A stretch of 64,000 nucleotides of DNA from Planococcus citreus (GCF_003664125.1 NZ_RCCP01000003.1:248001-312000), one strand, 5' to 3'. Counted from the first letter of the stretch, positions 16,648 through 26,274 are shown. Numbers and translations: made by a program. The notes: a model not told the origin generated them from the letters alone.

Positions 16648-17781
16648 TCAAGAGGAAGGGGTGAATTCGGCCAATGACTTTTCAACGACTCGGATAAACT
16701 CATCGATATCCCGTGTGCTGATTGCTTGATGAAAGGAAATACGGACAAATTTTCGCGCCGTATCAGGTTCTGTTCCCATCGCAAGCATCGCGGACATCGC
16801 TTCGCCATAGCCGATTTTGCAGGCAGTGCCGGTGGAGATAGCGATCTGCGCGCGGTTGCAATCGAGCATCATCCATTGCCCTTCGACATGGGGCAGGATC
16901 AAGCCTTGGATAAATGGGGATTTCGTGGCGATATCGCCTGTTGCAATCACGCCATCGGGCAAATGTTCGAGTAGGTAATCTTGAAGAGATCGCGCATGGT
17001 CGTAGCTTTGAGGCTGTTCAATCACTGCGTGCTTTGCAGCGATGGTTGCGGAGACAATACCCGGAACATCAATTGTTCCCGCGCGGAATCCGTTTTGATG
17101 CGTCGTGCCCTCGTACACCGATTGCCAATGGATGGACGGATCTAGATAGGCGATGCCGACGCCTTTAGGACCGCCGATTTTATGCGCTGAACAAACAGCG
17201 GAAGCGACGCCCCATGATCCGATGTCGACGGGCAGTTTCCCGAATCCCTGGACGATATCCGAGTGAAGCGGCACGCCGAAACGCTTGGCAATTTGCGTGC
17301 ATTCTTTGACCGGCTGCACTGCGCCCATTTCAGAATTGACCAGCTGCATAATGACAAGAGCCGTCTCTTCATCCACGGCCTGTTCGAAGGCTGTCATATC
17401 CACTTGGCCAAAGCGGTCGACGTCGATGTAATCGATCGTGTAGCCATTCTTTTCGAGTTCATGCAAAACTGAAAGTACGGAAGCATGCTCAAGTTTAGTG
17501 GAGATGATCTGCCGGCAAGCTGTGGGCCTTCCGTTCAGCAGCGAGCGGATGGCGAGCTGGTTCGCTTCGGAAGCGTTGCCGGTGAAATAAATGCCGTCGG
17601 GCCGGACGTTCAGGAATTCTGCCCATAACTTGCGGCATGAAACGAAGTAGTCTGCAGCAGCGGATCCAGCGTCGTGTAGGCTTTGCGTGTTGCCGAATGC
17701 TTTTTCCGCTGCTTCTGCGTAGGCGGCAACCGCTTCTTTTCTCATCGGTGCGGTTGCAGCTGAGTCCAGATAAATCATCAT
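16648..17781 (-). CDS. nifS: Cysteine desulfurase, NAD-biosynthesis type
   Basis: 377 residues, a PLP-dependent class V aminotransferase fold. The PLP lysine is in SAHKIGGPKGVG, the substrate-binding region in VNSEMGAVQP, and the persulfide cysteine in STGTACKIG. It is divergent from nadB, exactly as in Bacillus subtilis, where NifS supplies sulfur for the [4Fe-4S] cluster of quinolinate synthase NadA. The shared 99-base intergenic region holds a palindrome expected for the NAD repressor. A second ATG immediately after the first is an equally possible start. Confidence 0.93.
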   Translation of the reverse strand: MMIYLDSAATAPMRKEAVAAYAEAAEKAFGNTQSLHDAGSAAADYFVSCRKLWAEFLNVRPDGIYFTGNASEANQLAIRSLLNGRPTACRQIISTKLEHASVLSVLHELEKNGYTIDYIDVDRFGQVDMTAFEQAVDEETALVIMQLVNSEMGAVQPVKECTQIAKRFGVPLHSDIVQGFGKLPVDIGSWGVASAVCSAHKIGGPKGVGIAYLDPSIHWQSVYEGTTHQNGFRAGTIDVPGIVSATIAAKHAVIEQPQSYDHARSLQDYLLEHLPDGVIATGDIATKSPFIQGLILPHVEGQWMMLDCNRAQIAISTGTACKIGYGEAMSAMLAMGTEPDTARKFVRISFHQAISTRDIDEFIRVVEKSLAEFTPSS

Positions 17782-17845
17782 CTCTCATCAAATTCCTTCC
17801 TTGAATGGACTTTCTTCTTGTAATCACTCTATCTTTATGTCATTA

Positions 17846-17863
17846 ATGGTGTCAAGACACTTG
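17846..17863. promoter_or_regulatory. Probable NadR/NiaR (YrxA) operator between nifS and nadB
   Basis: GTGTCAAGACAC at 17849-17860 is a GTGTC-N2-GACAC inverted repeat, extended to GGTGTCAAGACACTT. On the minus strand it contains TTGACA, a likely -35 for nifS. Position between the divergent NAD genes matches the niacin-responsive repressor site of Bacillales. The palindrome is seen; the regulator is inferred, its gene is not in the window. Confidence 0.7.
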
Positions 17864-17880
17864 TAAAGAAGGTGTAAAGT

Positions 17881-19437
17881 TTGTTTGATGTTTGCATTAT
17901 CGGAGGAGGCGCCGCCGGGCTGATGCTTGCCCGTTCGCTTCCCGATTCGTATTCCATTGCATTGCTGACGAAAGAACACGCAGCCACGGGAAATACTACG
18001 CTCGCACAAGGCGGCATTGCCGCGAGCATCAGCATAGATGACCGTCCGGATTCCCATGCCTCGGACACCATGCTCGCTTCAGCCCATCACGCAGATGTCG
18101 AGCGGGTCGATATTTTAGTCCATGAAGGAGCCGAAATCATAGCGAACTTGATTGCCCAAGGCTTGCCGTTTGATGTGGATCGCCACGGTAATCCGTCTCT
18201 AGGGATGGAAGGAGCGCATAGCACAAGGCGCATCTTGCATGCAGGAGGCGACCAAACCGGGAAAATGCTGATGCAATTTTTGATCGAAGAGACTGCAAAG
18301 AAAATAACCCGCTTGCCATTCCATCAAGCTTTGGAACTGATCACCGAACAAGGGCGCTGTACCGGTGTCCTCGTCTCCGATTCTTCCGGTAAGCGCTCGG
18401 TCGTCCGTGCCCGCCGCGTCGTGCTTGCGACTGGCGGCATCGGCCAATTATACAGCCAGACATCGAACTCCTCCGTCGCAACGGGCGATGGGTTGTCGCT
18501 CGCTTATCACGCGGGTGCTGTGCTGGAAGATGTCGAGTTTGTCCAATTTCATCCGACTGTCCTGACAATAGGCGAACAGTCTTGCGGGCTGATCTCGGAA
18601 GCGGTTCGCGGGGAAGGTGCTTGGCTGGTGGACAGGGATGGCAAGCGCATCATGGACGGCATCCATCCGCTTATGGAACTCGCACCGCGTGATGTCGTCG
18701 CGAGGGCAATCGAATGGCATTGGCAACAGAATGGGCCTGTGTATCTTGATGCCAGGCAACTGGCTGATTTCAATCAACATTTTCCATCAATCCATCAAAA
18801 TTGCTGCAGTCACGGAATCGATCCTTGTCGTGAGCTGTTGCCGGTGCGTCCTGGAGCCCATTTTCATATGGGTGGGGTGAAGACGGACAGCTTTGGCGCA
18901 ACTTCGGTAGAGGGGCTTTTTGCCATCGGCGAAGTGGCATCGACCGGCGTGCATGGTGCGAACCGGCTGGCGAGCAATTCTTTATTGGAAGGGCTGGTGT
19001 TCGGTCATCGGCTGGCTGAACGGATAACTGGAGAGCTGGAGCAACAGGAAACCAAATGGCAACTGCCTCTAGCGTCATTTGAAAGAACATTTGCCACTTT
19101 CGAAGCGGATGATGAAAATGAACTGAAAAACGAAATGACGCGTGCAGTAGGAATATTGAGAGATCCTGGACAGTTGAAACGGTTTCTCGAGGTGCATCCG
19201 CTGCGCTCGTATACACTTCGAAACCATCCCGATGAACTGATTGCACAGATTCATCGAAGCACGGCAAGCAGCCTCATTGCCACGGCTGCTCTGTTACGCG
19301 AAGAAAGCAGGGGCGGCCATTACCGGATCGATATCCCGCAAGCGCAAGAGCAGTGGAGCGGAAAAGTCATCGAGTTATCGAAACAGGGTGCAAGTATAGT
19401 TGAGCGTAAAATTCATTCCAAGGAGACAGTGCTATGA
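17881..19437 (+). CDS. nadB: L-aspartate oxidase
   Basis: 518 residues starting at a TTG with GAAGGTG six bases upstream; no ATG alternative is compatible with the N-terminal FAD fold, which begins at residue 2 (FDVCIIGGGAAGLMLARS). It oxidises L-aspartate to iminoaspartate, the first step of de novo NAD synthesis. Family motifs include TLAQGGIAAS, HSTRRILHAGGDQTG and HGANRLASNSLLEGLVFG. The C-terminal helical domain is complete. First gene of a nadB-nadC-nadA operon; its stop overlaps the nadC start by four bases. The TTG start and the operator 20 bases upstream suggest limited, regulated expression. Confidence 0.96.
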   Translation: MFDVCIIGGGAAGLMLARSLPDSYSIALLTKEHAATGNTTLAQGGIAASISIDDRPDSHASDTMLASAHHADVERVDILVHEGAEIIANLIAQGLPFDVDRHGNPSLGMEGAHSTRRILHAGGDQTGKMLMQFLIEETAKKITRLPFHQALELITEQGRCTGVLVSDSSGKRSVVRARRVVLATGGIGQLYSQTSNSSVATGDGLSLAYHAGAVLEDVEFVQFHPTVLTIGEQSCGLISEAVRGEGAWLVDRDGKRIMDGIHPLMELAPRDVVARAIEWHWQQNGPVYLDARQLADFNQHFPSIHQNCCSHGIDPCRELLPVRPGAHFHMGGVKTDSFGATSVEGLFAIGEVASTGVHGANRLASNSLLEGLVFGHRLAERITGELEQQETKWQLPLASFERTFATFEADDENELKNEMTRAVGILRDPGQLKRFLEVHPLRSYTLRNHPDELIAQIHRSTASSLIATAALLREESRGGHYRIDIPQAQEQWSGKVIELSKQGASIVERKIHSKETVL

Positions 19438-20288
19438 ACCGTTTGAAAGCAGAACAAGCGTTAAAGCAATTTTTAATCGAAGATATCGGAGACCGCGATG
19501 TGTCATCCGTCTTGTTTACCGATAGCGATGCCGGGGAGGCGATCGTCCGCATGAAGCAAGAGGGCATCATCGCTGGGCTCGAATGTTACGTTTGGGGATA
19601 TGGCATTCTTGATGCCTCGGTCACGGTCGAGCTCTTGAAAGGTGACGGGGACCGGGTTCAGGCAGGGGATGCAGTCGTCAAACTGACGGGGCCGGTTGCC
19701 TCGCTGCTTGCCGGGGAACGTGTATTGCTGAACCTGGTCCAGCGTATGAGTGCAGTCGCGACATTGACCGCGAACTGTGTCGACGCGCTAGGCTCTTCAC
19801 ATACGCGCATCGTCGATACCCGCAAGACGACACCGGGACTGCGCATGTTTGAAAAATACGCTGTCCGCGCAGGCGGCGGCTTCAATCACCGAAATGGATT
19901 GTATGATGCAGTCATGCTAAAAGACAATCACATCGCGGCAGCCGGTTCGATTACCGGAGCGGTGAAAAAAGTACGTGCGGCCCTTGGCCATATGACGATG
20001 ATTGAAGTCGAAGTGGAAACGGAAGCTCAATTGCATGAAGCGATTGAGGCACGCCCCGATACCATCATGTTCGACAACCAGACACCTGAGACGATGCGGC
20101 GTTGGGCGCAGATCGTGCCGGAGTCCATCCGCACGGAAGCGTCAGGCGGCATCGATCTCGAGAAGCTGGCGCATTATCGTGATACCGGCGTCGATGTCAT
20201 CTCCATCGGTGCCTTGACACATAGCGTATCGAATCTTGACATGAGCATGAATCTTTCCATATCCCCTAAGGAGGTACTTACAACATGA
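19434..20288 (+). CDS. nadC: Nicotinate-nucleotide pyrophosphorylase (quinolinate phosphoribosyltransferase)
   Basis: 284 residues. Converts quinolinate and PRPP to nicotinate mononucleotide with loss of CO2. The family signature [21 protein letters not shown] (about 125-145) holds the arginine/lysine residues that bind quinolinate; MLKDNHI, EVEVET and FDNQ supply further active-site residues and the C-terminal barrel ends in [28 protein letters not shown]. It overlaps nadB by four bases and nadA by four bases, so the three genes are translationally coupled. Confidence 0.97.
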   Translation: MNRLKAEQALKQFLIEDIGDRDVSSVLFTDSDAGEAIVRMKQEGIIAGLECYVWGYGILDASVTVELLKGDGDRVQAGDAVVKLTGPVASLLAGERVLLNLVQRMSAVATLTANCVDALGSSHTRIVDTRKTTPGLRMFEKYAVRAGGGFNHRNGLYDAVMLKDNHIAAAGSITGAVKKVRAALGHMTMIEVEVETEAQLHEAIEARPDTIMFDNQTPETMRRWAQIVPESIRTEASGGIDLEKLAHYRDTGVDVISIGALTHSVSNLDMSMNLSISPKEVLTT

Positions 20289-21379
20289 CTTCTTTGCTTG
20301 AAGAACTGCAAATGGCAGATGCAATGCCAAAATCCTATTTAACCGCGTCGACTGAAGAATTGCACAAACGGGCGAAACAGGCGCGTGAGACGCTTGGTGA
20401 CCGGCTTTATATCCTCGGCCATCATTACCAGAAAGACGAGGTGATCGAGTATGCCGATGTGACAGGCGATTCGCTGCAATTGTCGCAAATCGCAGGGAGG
20501 CAGACAGCGGATTACATCTTGTTCTGCGGCGTCCATTTCATGGCGGAGACGGCAGATATTTTGACCGAACCGCACCAGGCGGTTATTTTGCCGGATATGC
20601 GGGCGGGCTGTTCGATGGCGGATATGGCGAATATCGACCAGACGGAACGGGCCTGGGAAGAACTGCAGGCGCTTTTCGGTGACACCATCGTCCCGCTGAC
20701 GTACGTCAACTCGACCGCGGCCATCAAAGCGTTTGTCGGGCGGAACGGCGGAGCTACCGTGACCTCCTCGAATGCTGAAGAAATGGTCGAATGGGCCTTG
20801 TCCCAAAAGCAGCGCATGCTGTTCTTGCCCGACCAGCATTTAGGGCGCAATACTGCAGTGAAGCTTGGCATTCCGCTCGAACACATGGCGGTGTGGGATC
20901 CGATCAAGCAAAAACTTGAACTCGATTGTACAGTAGAAGACGTGCAAGTGATTCTCTGGAAAGGGCATTGCTCGGTACATATGAACTTTTTGCCGAAACA
21001 CGTCGACAATTTGCGCCTTAAAGAGCCAGACCGCAACATCCTCGTGCATCCGGAATGTACGTATGAAGTCGTTAGCGCCTCTGATTTTGCGGGCTCCACG
21101 AAATACATCATCGATATGATCGAAGCGTCCGAACCGGGATCCAAATGGGCGATCGGCACGGAAATGAATCTCGTCAACCGGCTTATCAAGGATTACCCGG
21201 ACCGCGACATTGTTTCCTTGAATCCTTTTATGTGCCCATGCCTGACGATGAATCGTATCGATTTGCCGCATTTTACGTGGATCTTGGAAGAACTGGTGGA
21301 AGGACGTGTCCTCAACCGTATCCAAGTGGATGAGAAAACGGCGAGTGAAGCGAAGATGGCTTTAGCGAAGATGCTATAG
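20285..21379 (+). CDS. nadA: Quinolinate synthase (iron-sulfur)
   Basis: 364 residues, the longer Bacillus-type NadA. It condenses iminoaspartate with dihydroxyacetone phosphate using a [4Fe-4S] cluster. Likely cluster cysteines are Cys109 in [10 protein letters not shown], the cysteine of VHPECTYE, and one in [13 protein letters not shown]. The GHHYQKDEV and [11 protein letters not shown] motifs are typical. ATG behind TAAGGAGGTAC within the end of nadC. Cluster assembly explains linkage to nifS. Followed by a terminator. Confidence 0.97.
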   Translation: MTSLLEELQMADAMPKSYLTASTEELHKRAKQARETLGDRLYILGHHYQKDEVIEYADVTGDSLQLSQIAGRQTADYILFCGVHFMAETADILTEPHQAVILPDMRAGCSMADMANIDQTERAWEELQALFGDTIVPLTYVNSTAAIKAFVGRNGGATVTSSNAEEMVEWALSQKQRMLFLPDQHLGRNTAVKLGIPLEHMAVWDPIKQKLELDCTVEDVQVILWKGHCSVHMNFLPKHVDNLRLKEPDRNILVHPECTYEVVSASDFAGSTKYIIDMIEASEPGSKWAIGTEMNLVNRLIKDYPDRDIVSLNPFMCPCLTMNRIDLPHFTWILEELVEGRVLNRIQVDEKTASEAKMALAKML

Positions 21380-21382
21380 GAA

Positions 21383-21420
21383 GAAAACCCGCTGTCCTGG
21401 AAATGGGCAGCGGGTTTTAT
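21383..21420 (+). terminator. Intrinsic terminator of the nadBCA operon
   Basis: AAAACCCGCTG pairs with CAGCGGGTTTT around a partly paired loop. Confidence 0.93.
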
Positions 21421-21537
21421 ACGCTTTTAGTAGATTGAATTTTAAGACATTTATAATTACAATTGAGTGGCGAGAAAATAAAATGATCTGCGATAACTAA
21501 TTCCGGTATCGTAAAAGACCGAAATGGAGTGGATGAC

Positions 21538-22722
21538 GTGTCGAGCAAACTTACATTCATGCCGATCAGCTATACCGGCTGGGGCGCATTGGAGCATTTA
21601 ACGAGCGAAGCGGATCGCCTGAACGCCAGCAATATCCTCATCGTCACCGACCCGTTTTTGGAAGAGCTGGGGATGACGAAAAAAATCGTCGAACCACTCG
21701 AAGCAAAAGGGTGGAAGACGAGCATCTATACGGAAGTCGTGCCGGAACCGCCGCTCGAAGTCGGTGAAAAATTGGTTGCTTATACGAAAGAAAATAAATT
21801 CGACTTGGTCATTGGCCTTGGCGGCGGCAGTGCCTTGGACCTGGCGAAATTAGCAGGCGTCCTGGCGACCCATGAAGGGAAAGTGGCCGACTACCTGAAT
21901 TTGACGGGTGAACGGGCGCTAGTCGATAAGGGCATCCCAAAAATCTTGATTCCGACGACGTCCGGGACCGGCTCTGAAGTGACCAATATTGCCGTGTTGT
22001 CATTGGAGTCCACGAAAGATGTCGTGACGCATGATTACTTATTGCCCGATGTGGCGATTGTCGACCCGGAATTGACCATTTCCTTGCCGCCGAAAGTGAC
22101 AGCGGCTACAGGCATAGATGCGTTGACACATGCAGTGGAGGCGTATGTTTCGAAAAACGCCAACCCGGTAACAGACGGCCTGGCGTTGCAGGCAATCCGC
22201 TTGATCAGCGGGTCGATCCGCACGGCAGTAAAAGACGGGGAAAACAAAGAAGCGCGCACGAATATGAGCTACGGCAGTTATTTGGCAGGGTTGGCCTTTT
22301 TCAATGCCGGCGTTGCCGGTGTGCACGCCTTGGCATATCCGCTTGGCGGCCAGTTCCATATCTCGCACGGTGAATCCAATGCAGTCTTGCTTCCGTACGT
22401 CATGGGCTATATCCGTCCTAGCTGTGAGAAGAGAATGAAGGAGATCGTCGAGGCGATGGGCGTTAACATCACACAAATGGATAACCAACAAGCTTCCTAT
22501 ACATGCGTAGAGGAGTTGAAAAAACTCGTTGCCGACGTGAATATTCCCGTGTCGCTGAAAGGCTTCGATATTGGGGAAGACGCCTTGGACAGCTTGGCGG
22601 ACGATGGCATCAAGCAAACAAGAATCTTGGCGAGAAGCCCGATGCCGCTGGAGAGAGAAGATATTTACGCAATCTACCATGCCGCCTATTCAGGAGAAGT
22701 CGCTGAAAAGAAAACGGTGTGA
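21538..22722 (+). CDS. Iron-containing alcohol dehydrogenase (group III)
   Basis: 394 residues from the GTG at 21538, chosen because GGAGTGGAT lies eight bases upstream; a GTG three codons earlier would overlap that site. The nucleotide-binding motif is GGGSALDLAKLAGVL, followed by the TTSGTGSEVT loop; metal ligands are expected in DALTHAVEAYVS and in the HALAYPLGGQFHISHGESNAVLLP block. Such enzymes reduce aldehydes or oxidise alcohols with NAD(P)H; the substrate is not deducible. A TATAAT at 21452-21457 is a possible -10. No terminator is obvious; a palindromic repeat element follows. Confidence 0.92.
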   Translation: MSSKLTFMPISYTGWGALEHLTSEADRLNASNILIVTDPFLEELGMTKKIVEPLEAKGWKTSIYTEVVPEPPLEVGEKLVAYTKENKFDLVIGLGGGSALDLAKLAGVLATHEGKVADYLNLTGERALVDKGIPKILIPTTSGTGSEVTNIAVLSLESTKDVVTHDYLLPDVAIVDPELTISLPPKVTAATGIDALTHAVEAYVSKNANPVTDGLALQAIRLISGSIRTAVKDGENKEARTNMSYGSYLAGLAFFNAGVAGVHALAYPLGGQFHISHGESNAVLLPYVMGYIRPSCEKRMKEIVEAMGVNITQMDNQQASYTCVEELKKLVADVNIPVSLKGFDIGEDALDSLADDGIKQTRILARSPMPLEREDIYAIYHAAYSGEVAEKKTV

Positions 22723-22813
22723 TATGAAAAAGTTAGGAAGCTTTACTTGAAAAGAAGGGTTCATAGTACAAAAGAATTCTTCAAGTATGAGATATGAATC
22801 TCTGCTTATGTCA

Positions 22814-23058
22814 GTGAAGTGGAAGCCGGCGACTCCTAAGGGAGCAGTGACGCAGCAAAGCGAAGGAGCGACACGAGCCGAAGACCCTGCAAGCGAATGA
22901 ACGAAGTCATTCGTTTGCGAAGCTCGAACTTTGTGAGAGTTGAGCAGGAGGTTTTTAGCGTCAGCGACTGTGCCCTGGCAGCTGGCAGCGCGACGTCCTG
23001 TCGCGCCAGCTGCATGACCCACATCCTGTGGGCCCGAAAGCGTCCGGCTGGAACGAAA
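22814..23058 (+). repeat. Dispersed palindromic repeat, copy A (about 245 bp)
   Basis: Fills the 409-base gap between the alcohol dehydrogenase and the oxidoreductase. It begins GTGAAGTGGAAGCCGGCGAC and ends GAAAGCGTCCGGCTGGAACG, ends that are shared, in opposite orientation, with the sequence at 58440-58558. Inside are further inverted pairs, such as ATGAACG/CGTTCAT-like arms around 22895-22915 and GGCGCGACAGGA-like arms near 22990-23010. The frames that cross it are not genes. Related elements are common in Bacillales intergenic DNA; function unknown. Confidence 0.75.
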
Positions 23059-23061
23059 CAT

Positions 23062-23106
23062 AAAAAGCTGAAGCAGGAACCCATTCAGGTTCCCGCTTCA
23101 GCTTTT
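23062..23106. terminator. Terminator between repeat A and the oxidoreductase
   Basis: AAAAGCTGAAGCAGGAACC pairs with GGTTCCCGCTTCAGCTTTT (one bulge); serves the minus-strand gene at 23132. Confidence 0.93.
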
Positions 23107-23131
23107 GTGTTTCTATAGAAGAAAGTGAGAT

Positions 23132-24160
23132 TTACAGTTTAGCGAACTCAGGGTCAGCGACTTTCACCAATTGCTTGCCGAGGTTGCTGCCTTCGAATAG
23201 GCCAAGGAATGCTTCCGGTGTTTTCTCAAAGCCTTCTACGATTGTTTCTTCGTATTTCAGCTTGCCTTCTTGCAGCCATTTGCCGAGATCTTGTGCGCCG
23301 GTTTTGAAATCATGCGCGTAATCGCCGAGCGTGAAGCCTTTCATCATCGAGCTCGTCGTGATGAATTTCCACTGGATGCGTGGGCCGATATCTCCTTCTG
23401 GGTTGTTATATGCAGAGATGGCGCCGCACAAGACGACGCGTGCGTTGCGGTTGATTTCAAAAATGACCGCGTCCGATACTTCGCCGCCGACATTGTCGAA
23501 ATAGACGTCAACGCCGTTCGGGATGGCTTTTTTGAATGCTTCTTTGAAGTTATCGTCTTTATAGTTCACAGCTGCGTCGAATCCAAGTTCGTTGATCAGG
23601 TAGTCGATCTTATCCTGTGAACCGGCGATGCCGACGACGTGTGCGCCTTTCAGTTTGGCGATCTGCCCGACGACTGAACCGACAGCTCCTGCTGCGCCTG
23701 AGACGACGACCGTTTCGCCTTGTTGCGGCTTGCCGATATCGAGCAGGCCGAAGTAGGCTGTTAGGCCAGTCAAGCCGAGTATCCCGAGACGAGTCGTGAT
23801 CGGTGCAATGGATGGATCGACTTTTTGCACTGATTTCGCATCCGCCACATTATACTGTGCCCAGTCCAATGTGCCAGTAACGATATCGCCTTGTTTGAAA
23901 TCATCGGAATTCGATTCGATAACTTCCGCCAGCACGCCGCCAGTAATGGCTTTGTTCAATTCGAACGGTGCCACATAGGATTTCTGGTCTTTCATGCGAC
24001 CGCGCATATACAGGTCGACAGAAAGGTATAAAGTTTTCAGCAATAATTCATTCGTGCCGATTGTCGGGATGTCTTTTTCGACAAAATTAAAGTCGCTGTC
24101 AGTCGGTGTGCCTTCAGGGCGGTTCGCCAATTGGATTTCTTTGTATGTGTTTGGTGTCAT
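23132..24160 (-). CDS. NADP-dependent oxidoreductase, medium-chain (YfmJ/CurA-like)
   Basis: 342 residues; ATG behind AAGGAGGAATTC. Medium-chain dehydrogenase/reductase fold without the zinc ligands of alcohol dehydrogenase. The N-terminal NRPEGTPTDSDFNFVEKDIP and LSVDLYMRGRM motifs place it in the leukotriene B4 12-hydroxydehydrogenase / curcumin reductase group; GAAGAVGSVVGQIAKLKGAHVVG is the NADP-binding turn and VDVYFDNVGGEV the conserved strand. Such enzymes reduce alkenal/one double bonds. It is divergent from an Old Yellow Enzyme homologue across 157 bases, which suggests a shared electrophile-detoxification theme. Confidence 0.92.
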   Translation of the reverse strand: MTPNTYKEIQLANRPEGTPTDSDFNFVEKDIPTIGTNELLLKTLYLSVDLYMRGRMKDQKSYVAPFELNKAITGGVLAEVIESNSDDFKQGDIVTGTLDWAQYNVADAKSVQKVDPSIAPITTRLGILGLTGLTAYFGLLDIGKPQQGETVVVSGAAGAVGSVVGQIAKLKGAHVVGIAGSQDKIDYLINELGFDAAVNYKDDNFKEAFKKAIPNGVDVYFDNVGGEVSDAVIFEINRNARVVLCGAISAYNNPEGDIGPRIQWKFITTSSMMKGFTLGDYAHDFKTGAQDLGKWLQEGKLKYEETIVEGFEKTPEAFLGLFEGSNLGKQLVKVADPEFAKL

Positions 24161-24317
24161 ATGAATTCCTCCTTGGAATAAGTTTGCATAGAAGAGCGTA
24201 CCACTCCCAAAGAAAGGAAGTAAAATTTCCAGCTCGCCAAGCTCGTATTGTTGTAGTTGTCCTAAGGCTATGATATTTTAATATAACTAACTTTAATTCA
24301 AAGGAAGAGGTAATTAA

Positions 24318-25445
24318 ATGAATCCGCAATACAAACCATTATTCGAAGAAATTACGTTGCCAAACGGCGTTGTTCTATCTGACCGTTTAGGCGTCGCACC
24401 GATGACGACCTATTCAGGAAATCCAGATGGCACTGTCTCAGATGGCGAACTTTCGTATTACCAGCGCCGCGCAGGACTCGGCAGCCTATTCGTCTCTGCC
24501 TGCATCGCAGTTTCGGAAAACGGCATCGCCTTCCCGAACCAATTTGTCGCATTCAAAGATGACGTCATGCCGCGCTTAAAGCAACTCGCGACTGAAATGA
24601 AATCACAAGGCAGCAAAGCCATCCTGCAAATGCAGCACGGCGGTCGCCAAGGCCAGCCGGATTTGATCCAAGCGGGCGAAACGGTCGCACCGAGCGCCAT
24701 CGCAGAATCTGCGGACAAGCCGACACCGCGCGCTTTGACAGGAGAAGAAATCACCGACATCATCCGCGATTTCGGTGAAACGACTCGCCGCGCAATCGAA
24801 GCCGGATTTGACGGTGTGGAAATCCACGGTGCCAATACGTACTTGATCCAGCAATTCGTCTCAGCTACTTACAACCAGCGTGAAGACGAGTGGGGCGGCA
24901 GCCTAGAGAATCGTTTGAAGTTCGGATTAGCGGTCTTGGATGAAGTGAAACAAGTAGCTGCAAAACATGCAGACGACAGCTTCATCATCGGCTACCGTTT
25001 GTCACCGGAAGAAAACAATGCAGAATCTGTCGGTTATACGATCAAAGAAACGCAACAATTGGTTGAGCGTTTGATCGAAGGCGGCATCCATTATATCCAC
25101 GTGTCGCTGATGGAATTCAAAAAAGCACCGCGCGGCATGGAAGATGGGGATAGCATCGTCCAAATCCTGTCTAAACAAATCGATGGCCGCGTCGCATTTG
25201 TTGTAGTCGGCGGCGTGACGCAGCCTGAACACGCGGTAGCCGCACTTGAAGAAGGAGCGGACATCATCGTCATGGGCCGTCAAGCACTGGTCGACCCGGA
25301 ATGGACCGAGAAAGTGAAGCAAGGAAACGAAGCAGACATCAACGAAACGATCCCTCAAGAACTGGTCGGCAAACTCGACATCCCGGAAACGATGTGGAAC
25401 GCCATCACTTCTTATGGCATGGTCAAAGTTGACGCGAAAGTATAA
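24318..25445 (+). CDS. Old Yellow Enzyme-type NADH:flavin oxidoreductase
   Basis: 375 residues; ATG behind GGAAGAGGTAA. FMN-dependent TIM barrel: RLGVAPMTTYSGNPDG at the first strand, QMQHGGRQ, GFDGVEIHGANTYLIQQFVS, RLSPEE and VVVGGVTQPEHAVAALEEGADIIVMGRQALVDPEW, which binds the flavin phosphate. These enzymes reduce activated C=C bonds, nitro groups or quinones. It is divergent from the YfmJ-like reductase; both may respond to reactive electrophiles, though no operator was identified. A good terminator follows. Confidence 0.93.
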   Translation: MNPQYKPLFEEITLPNGVVLSDRLGVAPMTTYSGNPDGTVSDGELSYYQRRAGLGSLFVSACIAVSENGIAFPNQFVAFKDDVMPRLKQLATEMKSQGSKAILQMQHGGRQGQPDLIQAGETVAPSAIAESADKPTPRALTGEEITDIIRDFGETTRRAIEAGFDGVEIHGANTYLIQQFVSATYNQREDEWGGSLENRLKFGLAVLDEVKQVAAKHADDSFIIGYRLSPEENNAESVGYTIKETQQLVERLIEGGIHYIHVSLMEFKKAPRGMEDGDSIVQILSKQIDGRVAFVVVGGVTQPEHAVAALEEGADIIVMGRQALVDPEWTEKVKQGNEADINETIPQELVGKLDIPETMWNAITSYGMVKVDAKV

Positions 25446-25452
25446 AGAACAG

Positions 25453-25488
25453 CAAGCTCCCAAGCCGGATATGGCTTGGGAGCTTTTT
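25453..25488 (+). terminator. Intrinsic terminator after the OYE gene
   Basis: AAGCTCCCAAGCC is exactly complementary to GGCTTGGGAGCTT, followed by T run. Confidence 0.95.
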
Positions 25489-25562
25489 GGTCTAAGGGAA
25501 AACACGGATCTTTTATATTTGATAGACTAAAAATGAAGAATACGTATACGAGGAGTGATTAT

Positions 25563-26207
25563 GTGTCGCTGATTCCAGCTGAGCACTTGAAGCAAATCTT
25601 TTCGGTCGAGGCAAAGTTTTATCATGCCGAAATAGAGAACGAACAGATTCTCATGCGCCGCGAGGCACGTATCAGGCGAAATGGCGTCTTTACCACGCGA
25701 GCAGATGCGGTGATCATCATGATCAACCCGTCCAATTGTGCGCAAGCTGGCGAAACTTTAAATAGCCCCCGGGACGCGGAGTGGATCCCCACCAAACCGA
25801 ATCCGACGCAATACCAGTTGATGAACTTGATGGAGCGGCAAGAATGGAATTTGATCACGCTCATCAATTTATCGGATATTTGCGAAGGGAACATCGGGAA
25901 CTTCAAAATCATTGAAAACAAGTTCAATAGAATGGGGATGTCCCACTCGCTATTTCAAGAAGACAATGCGCAAGAGCGTCGAGCTTTACTGGCGTCCGCA
26001 GATCATCTCATTTTTGCCTGGGGCTCATCGACTGTCGCCAAAAGGCTCGCTGCACAGTTCGGCTTGTTCCAAGAGGGCAGCCCAGAAAAGTCGTATGCAC
26101 ACGCGAAAGCATGGGTGGCAGCTGATAATGGTTTCCCGCGCCACCCGAAACCCGCGACGGTTGCGGACCGGGTTATCTGGTTAGATAAGATGGAAGCTTT
26201 GCTTTAG
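25563..26207 (+). CDS. DUF1643 family protein
   Basis: 214 residues from a GTG at 25563 behind GAGGAGTG; the in-frame ATG 30 bases upstream has no ribosome site. DUF1643 is recognised from the VIIMINPSNCAQAGETLNSPRD block (a nucleotide-like MINPS loop), the NLITLINLSDICEGN strand and the late AWGSSTVAKR motif. No activity has been assigned to the family. It lies alone, ending before a terminator shared with the convergent GIY-YIG gene. Confidence 0.82.
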   Translation: MSLIPAEHLKQIFSVEAKFYHAEIENEQILMRREARIRRNGVFTTRADAVIIMINPSNCAQAGETLNSPRDAEWIPTKPNPTQYQLMNLMERQEWNLITLINLSDICEGNIGNFKIIENKFNRMGMSHSLFQEDNAQERRALLASADHLIFAWGSSTVAKRLAAQFGLFQEGSPEKSYAHAKAWVAADNGFPRHPKPATVADRVIWLDKMEALL

Positions 26208-26235
26208 TAGACACTTAGAATAGGAAGATAAAATC

Positions 26236-26266
26236 AAAAGGCGTCTTCATTTGAAGGCGCCTTTTT
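26236..26266. terminator. Bidirectional terminator
   Basis: AAAGGCGTCTTCA pairs with GAAGGCGCCTTT around TTT; flanked by A and T runs. Confidence 0.88.
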
Positions 26267-26274
26267 ACTGTCCA

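Noticed and set aside
22690-23118. Overlapping frames on both strands in the gap after the alcohol dehydrogenase
   Set aside because: They run through the palindromic repeat, lack ribosome sites and resemble no protein.
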